Assembly: GCA_028293305.1 (NCBI GenBank)
Contig: JAQGPD010000008.1
Location: 1-24,926 of the forward strand
DNA from: Verrucomicrobiales bacterium
Lineage (GTDB): Bacteria > Verrucomicrobiota > Verrucomicrobiia > Verrucomicrobiales > V1-33
DNA length: 24,926 bases
Direction: 5' to 3'
In this document: piece by piece, positions 1-6,878 of the stretch
How the letters are laid out: each line of letters starts with the position of its first letter
Position numbering within the stretch: the first letter of the stretch is position 1
Notes under the pieces: generated by a model
Database searches by the model: none
What the model saw: only the letters and a program-made list of their open reading frames with translations
Told to the model about the DNA's origin: nothing
Position numbers and translations under genes: made by a program

Positions 1-1
1 C

Positions 2-1348
2 GTGGGACTCAGCGCGGTTTTTTTCCTGCTCTTCACCGGACGCCTGCCCGGCACTTCCACCGCCAGATCCAGCACCGGCACCGCGCAAACCAGCCCCGGC
101 GATAACCCCGCCAAAACGCCATCCTCCGGCAACGGCAGCAGTGGCAGCGGCTCCGCCAAACCCCCGGCTCCGCCGCCCAAAACCACGCCGCCCGCCGTCC
201 CGGTTTTCGGAAAACCCGCCCAGTTGCTCGACGCCATCACCACCGAACTCCGCGCCGGCGACTTGGAAAACGCCATGAAGTTGGGCGGCAAGGAATTCGC
301 CGTCCTGCCCGGCACTAACTTCCTCAAGCTCCTCCTCACCAAAGCCGGCTATCAAATCCCCGCCGAAGGCTCCGTCTTCAGCGACGCCGGATCCATCAGC
401 CAGGTCTCGCGCCACGCGCTGCGCCTGGAGCCCTCCTCCGCCGCCACCCCCGCGCCCGCCGGACCGATTTTCGTCAATGCGGAACGCGATCCCGCCACCG
501 CCGGCTGGAAGCTTTCCGGCGTCATCATCTCCCCCAAACTCCTCGCCCAGGGCATCGAGGAACTCCGCCGCCATGGCATCGTCCTGGACCCGGCCGGCCT
601 CCTGACCCCGCCCGATCCGCTCTCGCAAACCCACGATTTCCTGGCCGGGGTGCTCGGCCGCGACTTCCGCGCCGCCCGCCTGCTGACGGATAAACAAAAA
701 GTCGCCCAGGAAAAACTCGCGGGACTCTGCATCGTCTTTGAAGAGGGCGACTATCATCTCGCGAAGGACCGCCCGATTGTCGTCACCGCCGCCTCCAAAG
801 CCGCCGCCATCGCCTTGGTCCGCGTCCATTCCGACAAAATGAAAGCCGACGCGGAAATCGGCATCACCCTCCACCCCGGCGCCGATGGCGTCTGGACGGT
901 GGAGGCCTTGGATTTCAGCCGCTTGCTGGAATCCTACGTCCAACAATCCGGCGCCGGAAAAGTCTTCTACAGCCCCATCGTCAAGTCCCCCCAGGGCGGC
1001 GAAAGCCTCGTGGTTTACTTCGATTTCAACAGCGCCACCCTCGTCCCCCGCGCCATCTCCCAGCTCAACATCGTCGCCGGCCTGCTCGCCACGGACAAAG
1101 CCCGCAAGCTCCGCATCTCCGGCCACGCCGACGACCTGGGCACCGACGACTTCAACTACAAACTATCCGCCACCCGCGCCAAAAACGTCCGCGAACACCT
1201 CCACAAACTCGGCGTCAACCCCGCCCAGATCGAAACCATCGGCTTCGGCGCCACCGCCCCCCTGGACCCCAACAAACAAAGCGACGGCACGGACAATCCG
1301 GAGGGGAGATCGCGGAATAGGAGGACGGAGATCTATTTGGATTTTTGA
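2..1348 (+). CDS. OmpA-family C-terminal domain protein, probably 5'-truncated by the window
   Basis: The last ~115 residues (about 334-448) form an OmpA/MotB-like peptidoglycan-binding domain: a VVYFDFNSATL strand, then SGHADDLGTDDFNYKLSATRAKNV, and the closing SRNRRTEIYL, which matches the family's usual NRRVEI ending. The N-terminus shown (GLSAVFFLLF) reads like the end of a membrane or signal segment and is followed by a long Ser/Thr/Pro/Gly linker of low complexity, then a middle region I do not recognise. Frame is open to the window edge with only a GTG at position 2, so the true start is probably upstream. Such proteins tether the envelope to peptidoglycan; the large middle part suggests an additional periplasmic role. 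Stop TGA at 1346-1348 is immediately followed by a 14-G run. A second long frame (885-1505) over the same DNA is a GC-rich shadow. Confidence 0.85.
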   Translation: MGLSAVFFLLFTGRLPGTSTARSSTGTAQTSPGDNPAKTPSSGNGSSGSGSAKPPAPPPKTTPPAVPVFGKPAQLLDAITTELRAGDLENAMKLGGKEFAVLPGTNFLKLLLTKAGYQIPAEGSVFSDAGSISQVSRHALRLEPSSAATPAPAGPIFVNAERDPATAGWKLSGVIISPKLLAQGIEELRRHGIVLDPAGLLTPPDPLSQTHDFLAGVLGRDFRAARLLTDKQKVAQEKLAGLCIVFEEGDYHLAKDRPIVVTAASKAAAIALVRVHSDKMKADAEIGITLHPGADGVWTVEALDFSRLLESYVQQSGAGKVFYSPIVKSPQGGESLVVYFDFNSATLVPRAISQLNIVAGLLATDKARKLRISGHADDLGTDDFNYKLSATRAKNVREHLHKLGVNPAQIETIGFGATAPLDPNKQSDGTDNPEGRSRNRRTEIYLDF

Positions 1349-1362
1349 GGGGGGGGGGGGGG
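1349..1362. repeat. Poly-G tract (14 G) directly after a stop codon
   Basis: Fourteen consecutive G residues abut the TGA stop of the OmpA-domain gene. Homopolymers of this length are prone to slippage. Because it lies after the stop, slippage would not change that protein, but it could affect mRNA 3' structure or spacing to the next gene. A length error in the assembly is also possible. Confidence 0.9.
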
Positions 1363-1367
1363 AGAAA

Positions 1368-1494
1368 AGTTATTGGTTATTAAGTTATTGGTTATTAGGG
1401 ATTTCCGCTCGCTATCCAAGTCCCGGTCGGACATCAGTCCACATTTTCAAATTTTCAAATTTCAAATTTCAGATCTTAACCGCTATCCAAGTCC
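1368..1494. repeat. Short direct repeats in an AT-rich spacer
   Basis: The 15-bp unit agttattggttatta occurs twice in tandem (1368-1382 and 1383-1397). A second pair, cgctatccaagtcc, occurs at 1410-1423 and 1481-1494. Between them are degenerate caaattt repeats (about 1444-1470). The whole spacer 1363-1570 is markedly AT-richer than flanking genes. This probably holds the promoter of the downstream lipoprotein gene, but I cannot place -35/-10 boxes with confidence. Confidence 0.75.
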
Positions 1495-1570
1495 ACAATT
1501 TATAAATCCATCCCCGCATTGATTTCCACATTTTTAAATTTCTTAATTTCTTAATTTTCCCCATTTCCCC

Positions 1571-2104
1571 ATGCGCCTTCTCCTCCTGCTAACAACCCTC
1601 CTCCTTGCCGCCTGCTCGGGCGATTCCGCGCCTACCGAAGACCACCGCACCCTTGAGTCGCCGGCGGGCGAGGCGGTTTTGCGCCATATGCTGACCCTTT
1701 GTCCCCACCGTGAGGAAGCCAAACAGCTTACCCTGGTGCTCGGCCCTCTCCAGGACGCCGCCACCACGGAATTCGAAACCCGCTTCACCGACACCGGCCT
1801 CACGATCACCCCTTCCCGCAAGCTGGTCGCGGGAGCCGTGAATGGTGAAATCCGTATCTTCGACGGCGTCACCAACCAAGCCCCCATCATCCTCCAGCTC
1901 ACTTCCCTAACCCCCGAGCCCACCAATCCGGCCAACTCCGAAGCCGTCGCCGCCTGGGCCTTCAAGGACAAAGCCAAACGCCTCCGCCTGCGCGTCATCC
2001 CACAGCCCGCCACCAACACGTTCGACATCCAACAAATCGAGGAAATCCCCATCCCTCCCCGCAACCAGGACGGCATGCCCAAGCCGCAGGAGAAGAAAGC
2101 CTAA
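1571..2104 (+). CDS. Small predicted lipoprotein of unknown function
   Basis: A 177-residue protein with a short signal peptide rich in Leu followed by the lipobox LAAC; Cys15 would be the lipidated residue after signal peptidase II cleavage. The mature part (from SGDSAPTEDHRT) has no domain I recognise. Residues 70-155 look like alternating strands and there are no further membrane segments. The C-terminus is Pro/Lys-rich. ATG at 1571 is chosen because it puts the hydrophobic core and lipobox in the right place; there is no Shine-Dalgarno motif upstream, as elsewhere in this window. It may be cotranscribed with the OmpA-domain gene (222 bp gap), which would fit an envelope role, but the AT-rich spacer argues for its own promoter. 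Confidence 0.75.
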   Translation: MRLLLLLTTLLLAACSGDSAPTEDHRTLESPAGEAVLRHMLTLCPHREEAKQLTLVLGPLQDAATTEFETRFTDTGLTITPSRKLVAGAVNGEIRIFDGVTNQAPIILQLTSLTPEPTNPANSEAVAAWAFKDKAKRLRLRVIPQPATNTFDIQQIEEIPIPPRNQDGMPKPQEKKA

Positions 2105-2134
2105 CGGCTGGCGGCGTCCTCTGCCTTGGCGCAA

Positions 2135-2174
2135 AATAGGTCCTATATGACCTATAGGACGTATAGGACCTATT
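2135..2174. repeat. Inverted repeat of the TAGGTCCTATA type
   Basis: Perfect 13-bp arms, AATAGGTCCTATA at 2135-2147 and its complement at 2162-2174, enclose a 14-nt loop that itself holds related pieces (gacctataggac). It lies between the lipoprotein stop and mutY. It could fold as a terminator-like hairpin, but no T tract follows on either strand. From memory, TAGGTCC/CCTATAGG iterations recur in intergenic DNA of Verrucomicrobia and Planctomycetes; I have not verified this by search. Confidence 0.85.
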
Positions 2175-2223
2175 ATCCTAACCACCGGATACGCCTGCAC
2201 ACATTTCCCCACCGGACCGGCTC

Positions 2224-3321
2224 ATGAAAAAAAAGCCTGCTTCCCCAACGGTCCCACCAGCCGCGATCGATGCCACCCTAACACAGGACGCGCTCATTCC
2301 CTGGGCCGCAGAATTCCAAGCAAAACTCCTGGCATGGTTCCGCGCCGAAGGCCGCGACTACCCTTGGCGACAGACGGAGAATCCTTATGCGATTCTGGTT
2401 TCGGAGGTCATGCTCCAGCAGACTCAAATCGCCACGGTGCTCGGCCGCGGTTATTATGATCGCTGGATGACAGCGTTTCCGGATGTCGCCACCCTGGCTG
2501 CCGCGTCGGAGCCCGCGATCCTCCGGGTTTGGGAGGGGCTTGGTTATTACAGCCGCGCGCGGAATCTTCAAAAAACCGCCCAGGCCGTCCTCGCGCTTCC
2601 TGGGGGGCAATTTCCGGAGAGTGTCGAAGGCTTGCTGGCGCTGCATGGCATTGGACCCTACACCGCGGGGGCCGTCGCCTCTTTTGCATGGAATCTTCCC
2701 GCTCCGCTAGTGGATGGAAATGTCGCCCGCGTCCTGACACGTCTCATGGCGTGCGACCTGCCCATCGACCAACCGCCCATGCCGCGCCGGCTTTGGGAGT
2801 GGGCCGGCATTCTTTTAAACCGGCAGGACGCGCGGCTCCACAACAGCGCGCTCATGGAACTCGGCCAGCGCATCTGCACCCCGCGCTCGCCGGCCTGCCT
2901 TATTTGTCCTGTCAATACCTGCTGCGCCTCCGCCGGACCCGCCGCCGCTTCCCGACCCAAAAAATCCCCCGCCCGCGCCACGGTTCTGGTGATTGAGCAC
3001 ACCCTCCTGGCCATCCGCGATAACAAGATTCTCCTCCACCAGGAAACCGGCCGCCGCCGCCAGGGTCTATGGAAACTGCCCCTCCGCACCGCCGCCGAAA
3101 CCGCCGCGCTCCCCCTCCTCCACACCGCCCAATACGCCATCACCCACCACCGCGTCACGCTGCACATTCACGCTTTCGCTCCGGATAACGCTAACACTAA
3201 TTCTAACGCCGCTCCGGCGCCCCAGCGCGAGGACGAAACCTGGCACTCCCTGGCCGACCTTCCGCTGCTCCCCATGCCCGGGCCCTATCGGAAATCGCTG
3301 AATCATTTGCTGCGCCAATAG
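2224..3321 (+). CDS. mutY: A/G-specific adenine glycosylase MutY
   Basis: MutY removes adenine mispaired with 8-oxoguanine in base-excision repair. All hallmarks are present in a 365-residue protein. The catalytic Glu61 lies in VSEVMLQQTQ. The helix-hairpin-helix (LHGIGPYTAGA, about 140-150) is followed by the catalytic Asp164 in PLVDGNVARV. The 4Fe-4S ligands Cys218, Cys225, Cys228 and Cys234 follow the C-x6-C-x2-C-x5-C pattern. The C-terminal ~115 residues (from TVLVIEHTLLAI) fit the NUDIX-like 8-oxoG-reading domain. Length is normal for the family. The ATG at 2224 gives an N-terminal tail of about 20 residues before the first helix. Downstream lies a structured repeat array rather than another gene. 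Confidence 0.96.
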   Translation: MKKKPASPTVPPAAIDATLTQDALIPWAAEFQAKLLAWFRAEGRDYPWRQTENPYAILVSEVMLQQTQIATVLGRGYYDRWMTAFPDVATLAAASEPAILRVWEGLGYYSRARNLQKTAQAVLALPGGQFPESVEGLLALHGIGPYTAGAVASFAWNLPAPLVDGNVARVLTRLMACDLPIDQPPMPRRLWEWAGILLNRQDARLHNSALMELGQRICTPRSPACLICPVNTCCASAGPAAASRPKKSPARATVLVIEHTLLAIRDNKILLHQETGRRRQGLWKLPLRTAAETAALPLLHTAQYAITHHRVTLHIHAFAPDNANTNSNAAPAPQREDETWHSLADLPLLPMPGPYRKSLNHLLRQ

Positions 3322-3335
3322 CGTAGTCCGCACAG

Positions 3336-3659
3336 AGAGTGGTCCGCACAGTCCTCTGTGCGGCGGCAGCTATCCGGTTTTCCATAGCATCTGCCAATGC
3401 TCTGGAAAAGCCGGTGCTTTGAGAACCGCACAGAGGACTGTGCGGACTACTCTGGGCAGCAGCAGCTATCCGGTTTTCCATGGCATCTGCCAATGCTCTG
3501 GAAAAGCCGGTGCTTTGAGAACCGCCCAGAGGACTGGGCGGACTACTCTGGGCGGCAGCAGCTATCCGGTTTTCCATGGCATCTGCCAATGCTCTGGAAA
3601 AGCCGGTGCTTTGAGAACCGCCCAGAGGACTGGGCGGACTACTCTGTGCGGACCACTCT
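3336..3659. repeat. Three tandem 96-bp repeats with two hairpins each, bounded by a 16-bp inverted repeat
   Basis: The period is exactly 96 bp (equivalent T at 3371, 3467 and 3563). Each unit holds hairpin A (3374-3414, 3470-3510, 3566-3606; arms CCGG-TTTTCCA and TGGAAAA-g-CCGG with inner GCAT/ATGC) and hairpin B with an AGGA loop (3426-3445, 3522-3541, 3618-3637). Hairpin B reads ccgcacag/ctgtgcgg in copy 1 and ccgcccag/ctgggcgg in copies 2 and 3, a paired compensatory change. A palindrome of the same sequence in reverse orientation opens the array (3344-3363). Outer arms at 3336-3351 and 3644-3659 are perfect 16-bp inverted repeats. All copies stay open in several frames because 96 is divisible by 3, so the translated repeats are not evidence of a protein. 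Confidence 0.9.
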
Positions 3660-3804
3660 GCTGCAGCACTCTCCTTCCACTGCCCGCCTTTCCTTGGCCC
3701 CAGGAAAACCGGGGAATTCCTACGGCCCAAGCAGCAGCCCTCAAAACCCGGAGGTCACCGAAAACGTCACCGCCCCCTAGCTAGACTCCCGCCGGTTGAC
3801 ACGA

Positions 3805-3840
3805 GACCCAGACCCAGACCCAGACCCAGACCCAGACCCA
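3805..3840. repeat. Hexanucleotide microsatellite (gaccca)x6
   Basis: Six perfect tandem copies of gaccca. Together with the 96-bp array this makes up much of the 679-bp gap between mutY and the next gene. The rest of 3660-4000 shows no convincing coding sequence or RNA gene to me. Confidence 0.95.
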
Positions 3841-4000
3841 GTTCGCCGCACCCAACGCCAACAAGCAGTTATGCAATTGAAGATCGTGCTTCCTTAGCCC
3901 GCGGGCGTTCCATCCCACAGCCCTTCTAAAAAAATAACGCATCACACCCAAAAATACCACCTGACAATTCCGCCGGCAGGCCGATCCTGCCGCGCCCTCC

Positions 4001-4354
4001 ATGAATTCCGCCATCATTGCGATTTTCACTCTTCAATGCACCCTCGGCGGAGCATTCGCGCTGGGATTTTTTCTCCCCTTGGCCATGGCCGGCTTTTCCG
4101 AGCGGCAGCAGCGGACCTCCGAAAACCGGAGCCAGCCTTCCGTGGATCCGTTGAATTTGCGGTTGGGCGCGGTGGATCTGCTGCTCATCGCCTCGGACGC
4201 GATTCCCCTGTTTTGGTTATGGCGGTTTTTCCGCCACGCCCCCGACGATTCCCGCGCCGCCGCCAAAATGTGGCGGCAGGAGCCTTCCATCCGCCTTTGT
4301 TTTTATGTGGCCATCTCCCTCCTTCTGACGCTGCCTTTTTACTTTTTGCTTTAA
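4001..4354 (+). CDS. Small hypothetical membrane protein (117 aa)
   Basis: Three hydrophobic stretches are visible: about residues 4-31 (AIIAIFTLQCTLGGAFALGF...), 55-75 (LRLGAVDLLLIASDAIPLFW) and 98-117 (CFYVAISLLLTLPFYFLL). A polar linker rich in Ser, Arg and Gln (33-50) separates the first two. I recognise no family. The alternation of hydrophobic helices and charged loops is what one expects of a real membrane protein, and this frame is preferred over the overlapping frame 4036-4440, which is Arg/Pro-rich. The start is the ATG at 4001, with a C-rich, SD-less upstream. A CCTGACA motif lies about 35 bp upstream. Confidence 0.65.
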   Translation: MNSAIIAIFTLQCTLGGAFALGFFLPLAMAGFSERQQRTSENRSQPSVDPLNLRLGAVDLLLIASDAIPLFWLWRFFRHAPDDSRAAAKMWRQEPSIRLCFYVAISLLLTLPFYFLL

Positions 4355-4467
4355 CAGATGAGCTTTCATCCCGGCAGGGAGAAAATGCTTTCCGCCCCCT
4401 CCTCCCTGACAATGCCGGCTCCGGCACTAACGCTCGCTAACACTATCACTTGAAATGACGGTTGCCC

Positions 4468-4902
4468 ATGATTGACCTTCTTGAAATTCTTTTGGCAGGA
4501 ACGCCCTACGCCGGTCAAAGCCGCGCCTGCAGGGATGCGGAGTCCGCTGCGAATGCGGTCTCCCTGATAGCAAAAAACACGCGGACAGTCATTGATCGAC
4601 TGGCCCAGACCGTGGAGAAAAGAATCCAGGAGGTCGAGCGGGAGAACGCGGCACCGAGTCTGCTGACCGTGCGATTGCTGGAACATCTGTCCGAGGCGGA
4701 TCCCGCCGCGGCCAAAAGAATAGCCGGAGAAGTCGCCGAGGCGCTCCGGACTGCCACCCCCGACTCCACCGCTGTGCTGGCCCAGGCGATTGATCTGCCG
4801 GCCGGATCCCATACGCCGATCAGAGATTACAAAAAACCTCCAGTGGTCGGCCCCCGCCCCACGCCGCGTCCGATTGCCATTCCCGCCAAACCGAAACCCT
4901 GA
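4468..4902 (+). CDS. Hypothetical protein, helical with a proline-rich tail
   Basis: A 144-residue protein starting MIDLLEILLAG; a TTG two codons upstream (4462) is possible, but the ATG is preferred. Residues about 10-110 look like consecutive amphipathic helices (AESAANAVSLIAKNTRTVIDRL; VEKRIQEVERENA; VRLLEHLSEADPAAAKRIAGEVAEALR). The last ~25 residues are rich in Pro and basic (RPTPRPIAIPAKPKP). No signal peptide, no membrane segment and no family recognised. It lies 113 bp after the membrane protein on the same strand, so they may be cotranscribed. The stop codon TGA is embedded in a CCTGACA motif. The opposite-strand frames across it look like shadows. Confidence 0.5.
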   Translation: MIDLLEILLAGTPYAGQSRACRDAESAANAVSLIAKNTRTVIDRLAQTVEKRIQEVERENAAPSLLTVRLLEHLSEADPAAAKRIAGEVAEALRTATPDSTAVLAQAIDLPAGSHTPIRDYKKPPVVGPRPTPRPIAIPAKPKP

Positions 4903-5029
4903 CACTTGCTGTCCGGCAAGTTCCCCGTCGCCTCGACTCAGTCCGGACGCACCGGCTTTTTACGTTGCCCGTGGCCGCCCCGTCAGCAACGGGAGCGTCA
5001 GAGTTTGCAGCCGGGCCTCTGCAATTTTA

Positions 5030-5186
5030 GGCCCGGAGGGCCGGAATCTTTATAGCCACCGACATGCAAAAAATCATCGAGCTCCGGAGGAGCGGCATGT
5101 TCTTTTCCAATGGAGCCAGATGTCGCTCCTCCGGAGCTGAAATTTAACGGGTGACTATGGCTATAAAGATTTAACCCCTCTGGGGT
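5030..5186. repeat. Nested inverted repeats in an intergenic region
   Basis: Four levels of symmetry share one centre. An inner 19-bp arm at 5080-5098 pairs with 5120-5138 (18 of 19 match; core GCTCCGGAGGAGC). An outer 14-bp arm, AATCTTTATAGCCA at 5045-5058, pairs perfectly with 5158-5171. Flanking both are small hairpins with 3-nt loops: GGCCC-gga-GGGCC (5030-5042) and ACCCC-tct-GGGGT (5174-5186). This occupies the middle of the ~400-bp gap 4903-5300 between convergent genes. No coding potential is evident in the rest of the gap. The small hairpins resemble those at 23225-23313. Confidence 0.85.
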
Positions 5187-5300
5187 CGGACGCTGGCTAC
5201 GTCATTATTTAAAATGCTCTAAACCAAACCTCGATCCCCCTTCCTGACACGTCATGAGCATGGGTGCGGTTGCCGGACTTGGCTCCGGATTTCCGCGGAA

Positions 5301-5969
5301 TCACCGGCTGAAGACGCCCAGCCAGTTGTTGAAGGGGGTCTTGCCGTGGAGGGGGTGGAGGGTGCCGGTGAGGCCCGCGGCGGTGAGGGTGCTTGTCAGG
5401 CTTTCCGGGGTGGGGTAGTGCACGGGCGCGGCCTGCATCCAGCGCAGGCGGTTGGCCTGGCGGTCGTTCCAGCGGGTGAAACGGAAGCGCCAGCCGGGGG
5501 TTTCCAGGCCGCTGCGGATGATGAGCAGGGCGCCGGGCAAAAGGCGGGAGGCGGCTTCTGTCAGGAGGGCGGCCTGCGCGGCGGGTGGAAAATATTGCAG
5601 GATGTCCAGGATGGTGATGGAACCTTGATGCGTCGGCAGCCCCAGCCGGGCATCGCCCTGGGCAAAAGTCAGATCATGGGCGGGGTGGGAAAGGTCCGCG
5701 GAGGCCAGGACGTGTTGCGCGGCATCGATTTTACGCGGGTCGTAGTCGATGCCATGAATCGGCGGCTGGAAGCCATGGGCGCGCAGGTAAAAACTGAGCA
5801 GTCCCATGCCGCAGCCGAGGTCCAGAAGCGGCGCGGTGGTGCGGCGGAGTTCCTTCAGCACGGCCGGATAAAGAGGGTCGGTGGCCATTTTAATAGCAAC
5901 ATACCATCGGGCGTGCGAGTTCGGAAAAACGCGGGCAAAACGCCGCAGGGAAAAGCGGTGGGGGTGCAT
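5301..5969 (-). CDS. Class I SAM-dependent methyltransferase
   Basis: A 222-residue protein with SAM-binding motif I, LLDLGCGMGLLSFYL (about residues 48-62), then the acidic motif II IHGIDYDP and a motif-IV-like ITILDILQYFPP. Substrate is unknown. The start is the ATG complementary to 5967-5969. The frame is open 88 codons further upstream, but that part overlaps the glycosyltransferase gene and encodes low-complexity sequence, so it is not used. It starts 14 bp after the stop of the glycosyltransferase gene, so the two almost certainly form an operon. With the divergent FabZ-like gene this suggests modification of a lipid or polyene product, which is inference. Confidence 0.85.
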   Translation of the reverse strand: MHPHRFSLRRFARVFPNSHARWYVAIKMATDPLYPAVLKELRRTTAPLLDLGCGMGLLSFYLRAHGFQPPIHGIDYDPRKIDAAQHVLASADLSHPAHDLTFAQGDARLGLPTHQGSITILDILQYFPPAAQAALLTEAASRLLPGALLIIRSGLETPGWRFRFTRWNDRQANRLRWMQAAPVHYPTPESLTSTLTAAGLTGTLHPLHGKTPFNNWLGVFSR

Positions 5970-5983
5970 GGTCGCCGGGGGGG

Positions 5984-6784
5984 TCAGCGGGTCGGGTGGG
6001 GGAGGATAGCGGGAGAGATCCGGGATTTCCCCCGCAATTTCCTGAGCATCAGCATGGGATAGCGAAGAAAGGCGCCGGGGAAATGACGCAGGAAAAGGGT
6101 GACCAGCCTGACATTGTCCCGCAGATAATGATAGTGAGAAACGCCGCCCTCCGCTTTGGTCAGGTAACGGACCGGGGTGGGCACATTCACGATGGGCACG
6201 CCGCGCCAGCACAGGCGGATGCCGGCCTCGCATTCAAAGTCATACCGCCTGCCAAACCACGTGGCTTCCATGACGGCGATGAGGTCCGGAATGGGGAATA
6301 GCCGCATGCCGAACATGGAGTCGCCGATACCCCACCAGGCGGTCTGGAAATCGACCCAGAAGTTGGCGATTTTCCGTCCGAGGATGCGCTCGGTGGGAGC
6401 ATTCGCGGGGAAGACGGGTTTTCCGAAAATCATGGCTTCGGGGTGCGCCAGGGAAATCGCCATGTATTCGCCGATGCGGTCGGCGGGGTGCTGGCCATCG
6501 GCATCGAAGGCGAGCAGGTGGGTGAAGCCGGCCTCGCGCGCGAGCTTGGCCCCGGTGAGAACAGCGGCGCCTTTGCCCAGATTCCGGTCGTGGGAAATGA
6601 TGCGGAGGCCGGGGGCGGAGGCCGCGAGGGCTTGGAGTTGGGCGGTGGTGCCGTCGTCGCTTCCATCCGTGACCACCCAGACGGGCGACCACGCGGCGAG
6701 GGCGTCGCGGACGGTTTCGAGAACCCTGGGGCCGGTGTTGTAAGTGGGGATGAGGAGCAGGTGGGTGTCGGAGGGAACAGGCAC
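5984..6784 (-). CDS. Family 2 glycosyltransferase (GT-A fold)
   Basis: A 266-residue protein with LLIPTYNTGPRV at the start, then DGSDDGT and a DXD-type nucleotide-sugar site DADGQHP (about residues 94-100). It resembles the dolichyl-phosphate-mannose-synthase-like branch of GT2 and lacks obvious C-terminal membrane helices, so it is probably cytosolic or peripheral, transferring a sugar to a lipid-like acceptor. The start is a GTG (complement of 6782-6784); no in-frame ATG lies upstream before the divergent gene. It is first in a two-gene operon with the methyltransferase. The 94-bp gap to the divergent dehydratase probably holds two promoters. Confidence 0.88.
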   Translation of the reverse strand: MPVPSDTHLLLIPTYNTGPRVLETVRDALAAWSPVWVVTDGSDDGTTAQLQALAASAPGLRIISHDRNLGKGAAVLTGAKLAREAGFTHLLAFDADGQHPADRIGEYMAISLAHPEAMIFGKPVFPANAPTERILGRKIANFWVDFQTAWWGIGDSMFGMRLFPIPDLIAVMEATWFGRRYDFECEAGIRLCWRGVPIVNVPTPVRYLTKAEGGVSHYHYLRDNVRLVTLFLRHFPGAFLRYPMLMLRKLRGKSRISPAILPHPTR

Positions 6785-6878
6785 GGGAAAAGGAGGTAAG
6801 GTGCTGCATATTAAGGAGTTTTGCCGCTTTTCCGCAAGCGCCCTTGGCAGGCCGTGGCCGTCGGTTTAGCTCCTGCAA

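Noticed and set aside
885..1505. 206-aa second plus-strand frame overlapping the OmpA-domain gene
   Set aside because: It is Ser/Pro/Thr/Ala-rich, characteristic of an off-frame reading in high-GC DNA; the OmpA frame has family motifs.
3336..3659. Possible CRISPR array
   Set aside because: The units are contiguous 96-bp copies without unique spacers, and no cas gene is in the window.
3203..3784. Repeat-containing open frames on both strands (32-residue repeats)
   Set aside because: They arise because the 96-bp unit is a multiple of three and lacks stops in several frames. Both strands are open, the frames start inside mutY or end in simple sequence, and the DNA shows hairpin conservation instead.
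4036..4440. 134-aa plus-strand frame overlapping the small membrane protein
   Set aside because: It is Arg/Pro/Ala-rich without structure; the 4001-4354 frame has three clear hydrophobic helices.
5970..6233. N-terminal extension of the methyltransferase by 88 codons
   Set aside because: It overlaps the glycosyltransferase gene, and its translation is low complexity with no methyltransferase similarity. The ATG at 5969 gives a normal-length protein 14 bp after the upstream stop.
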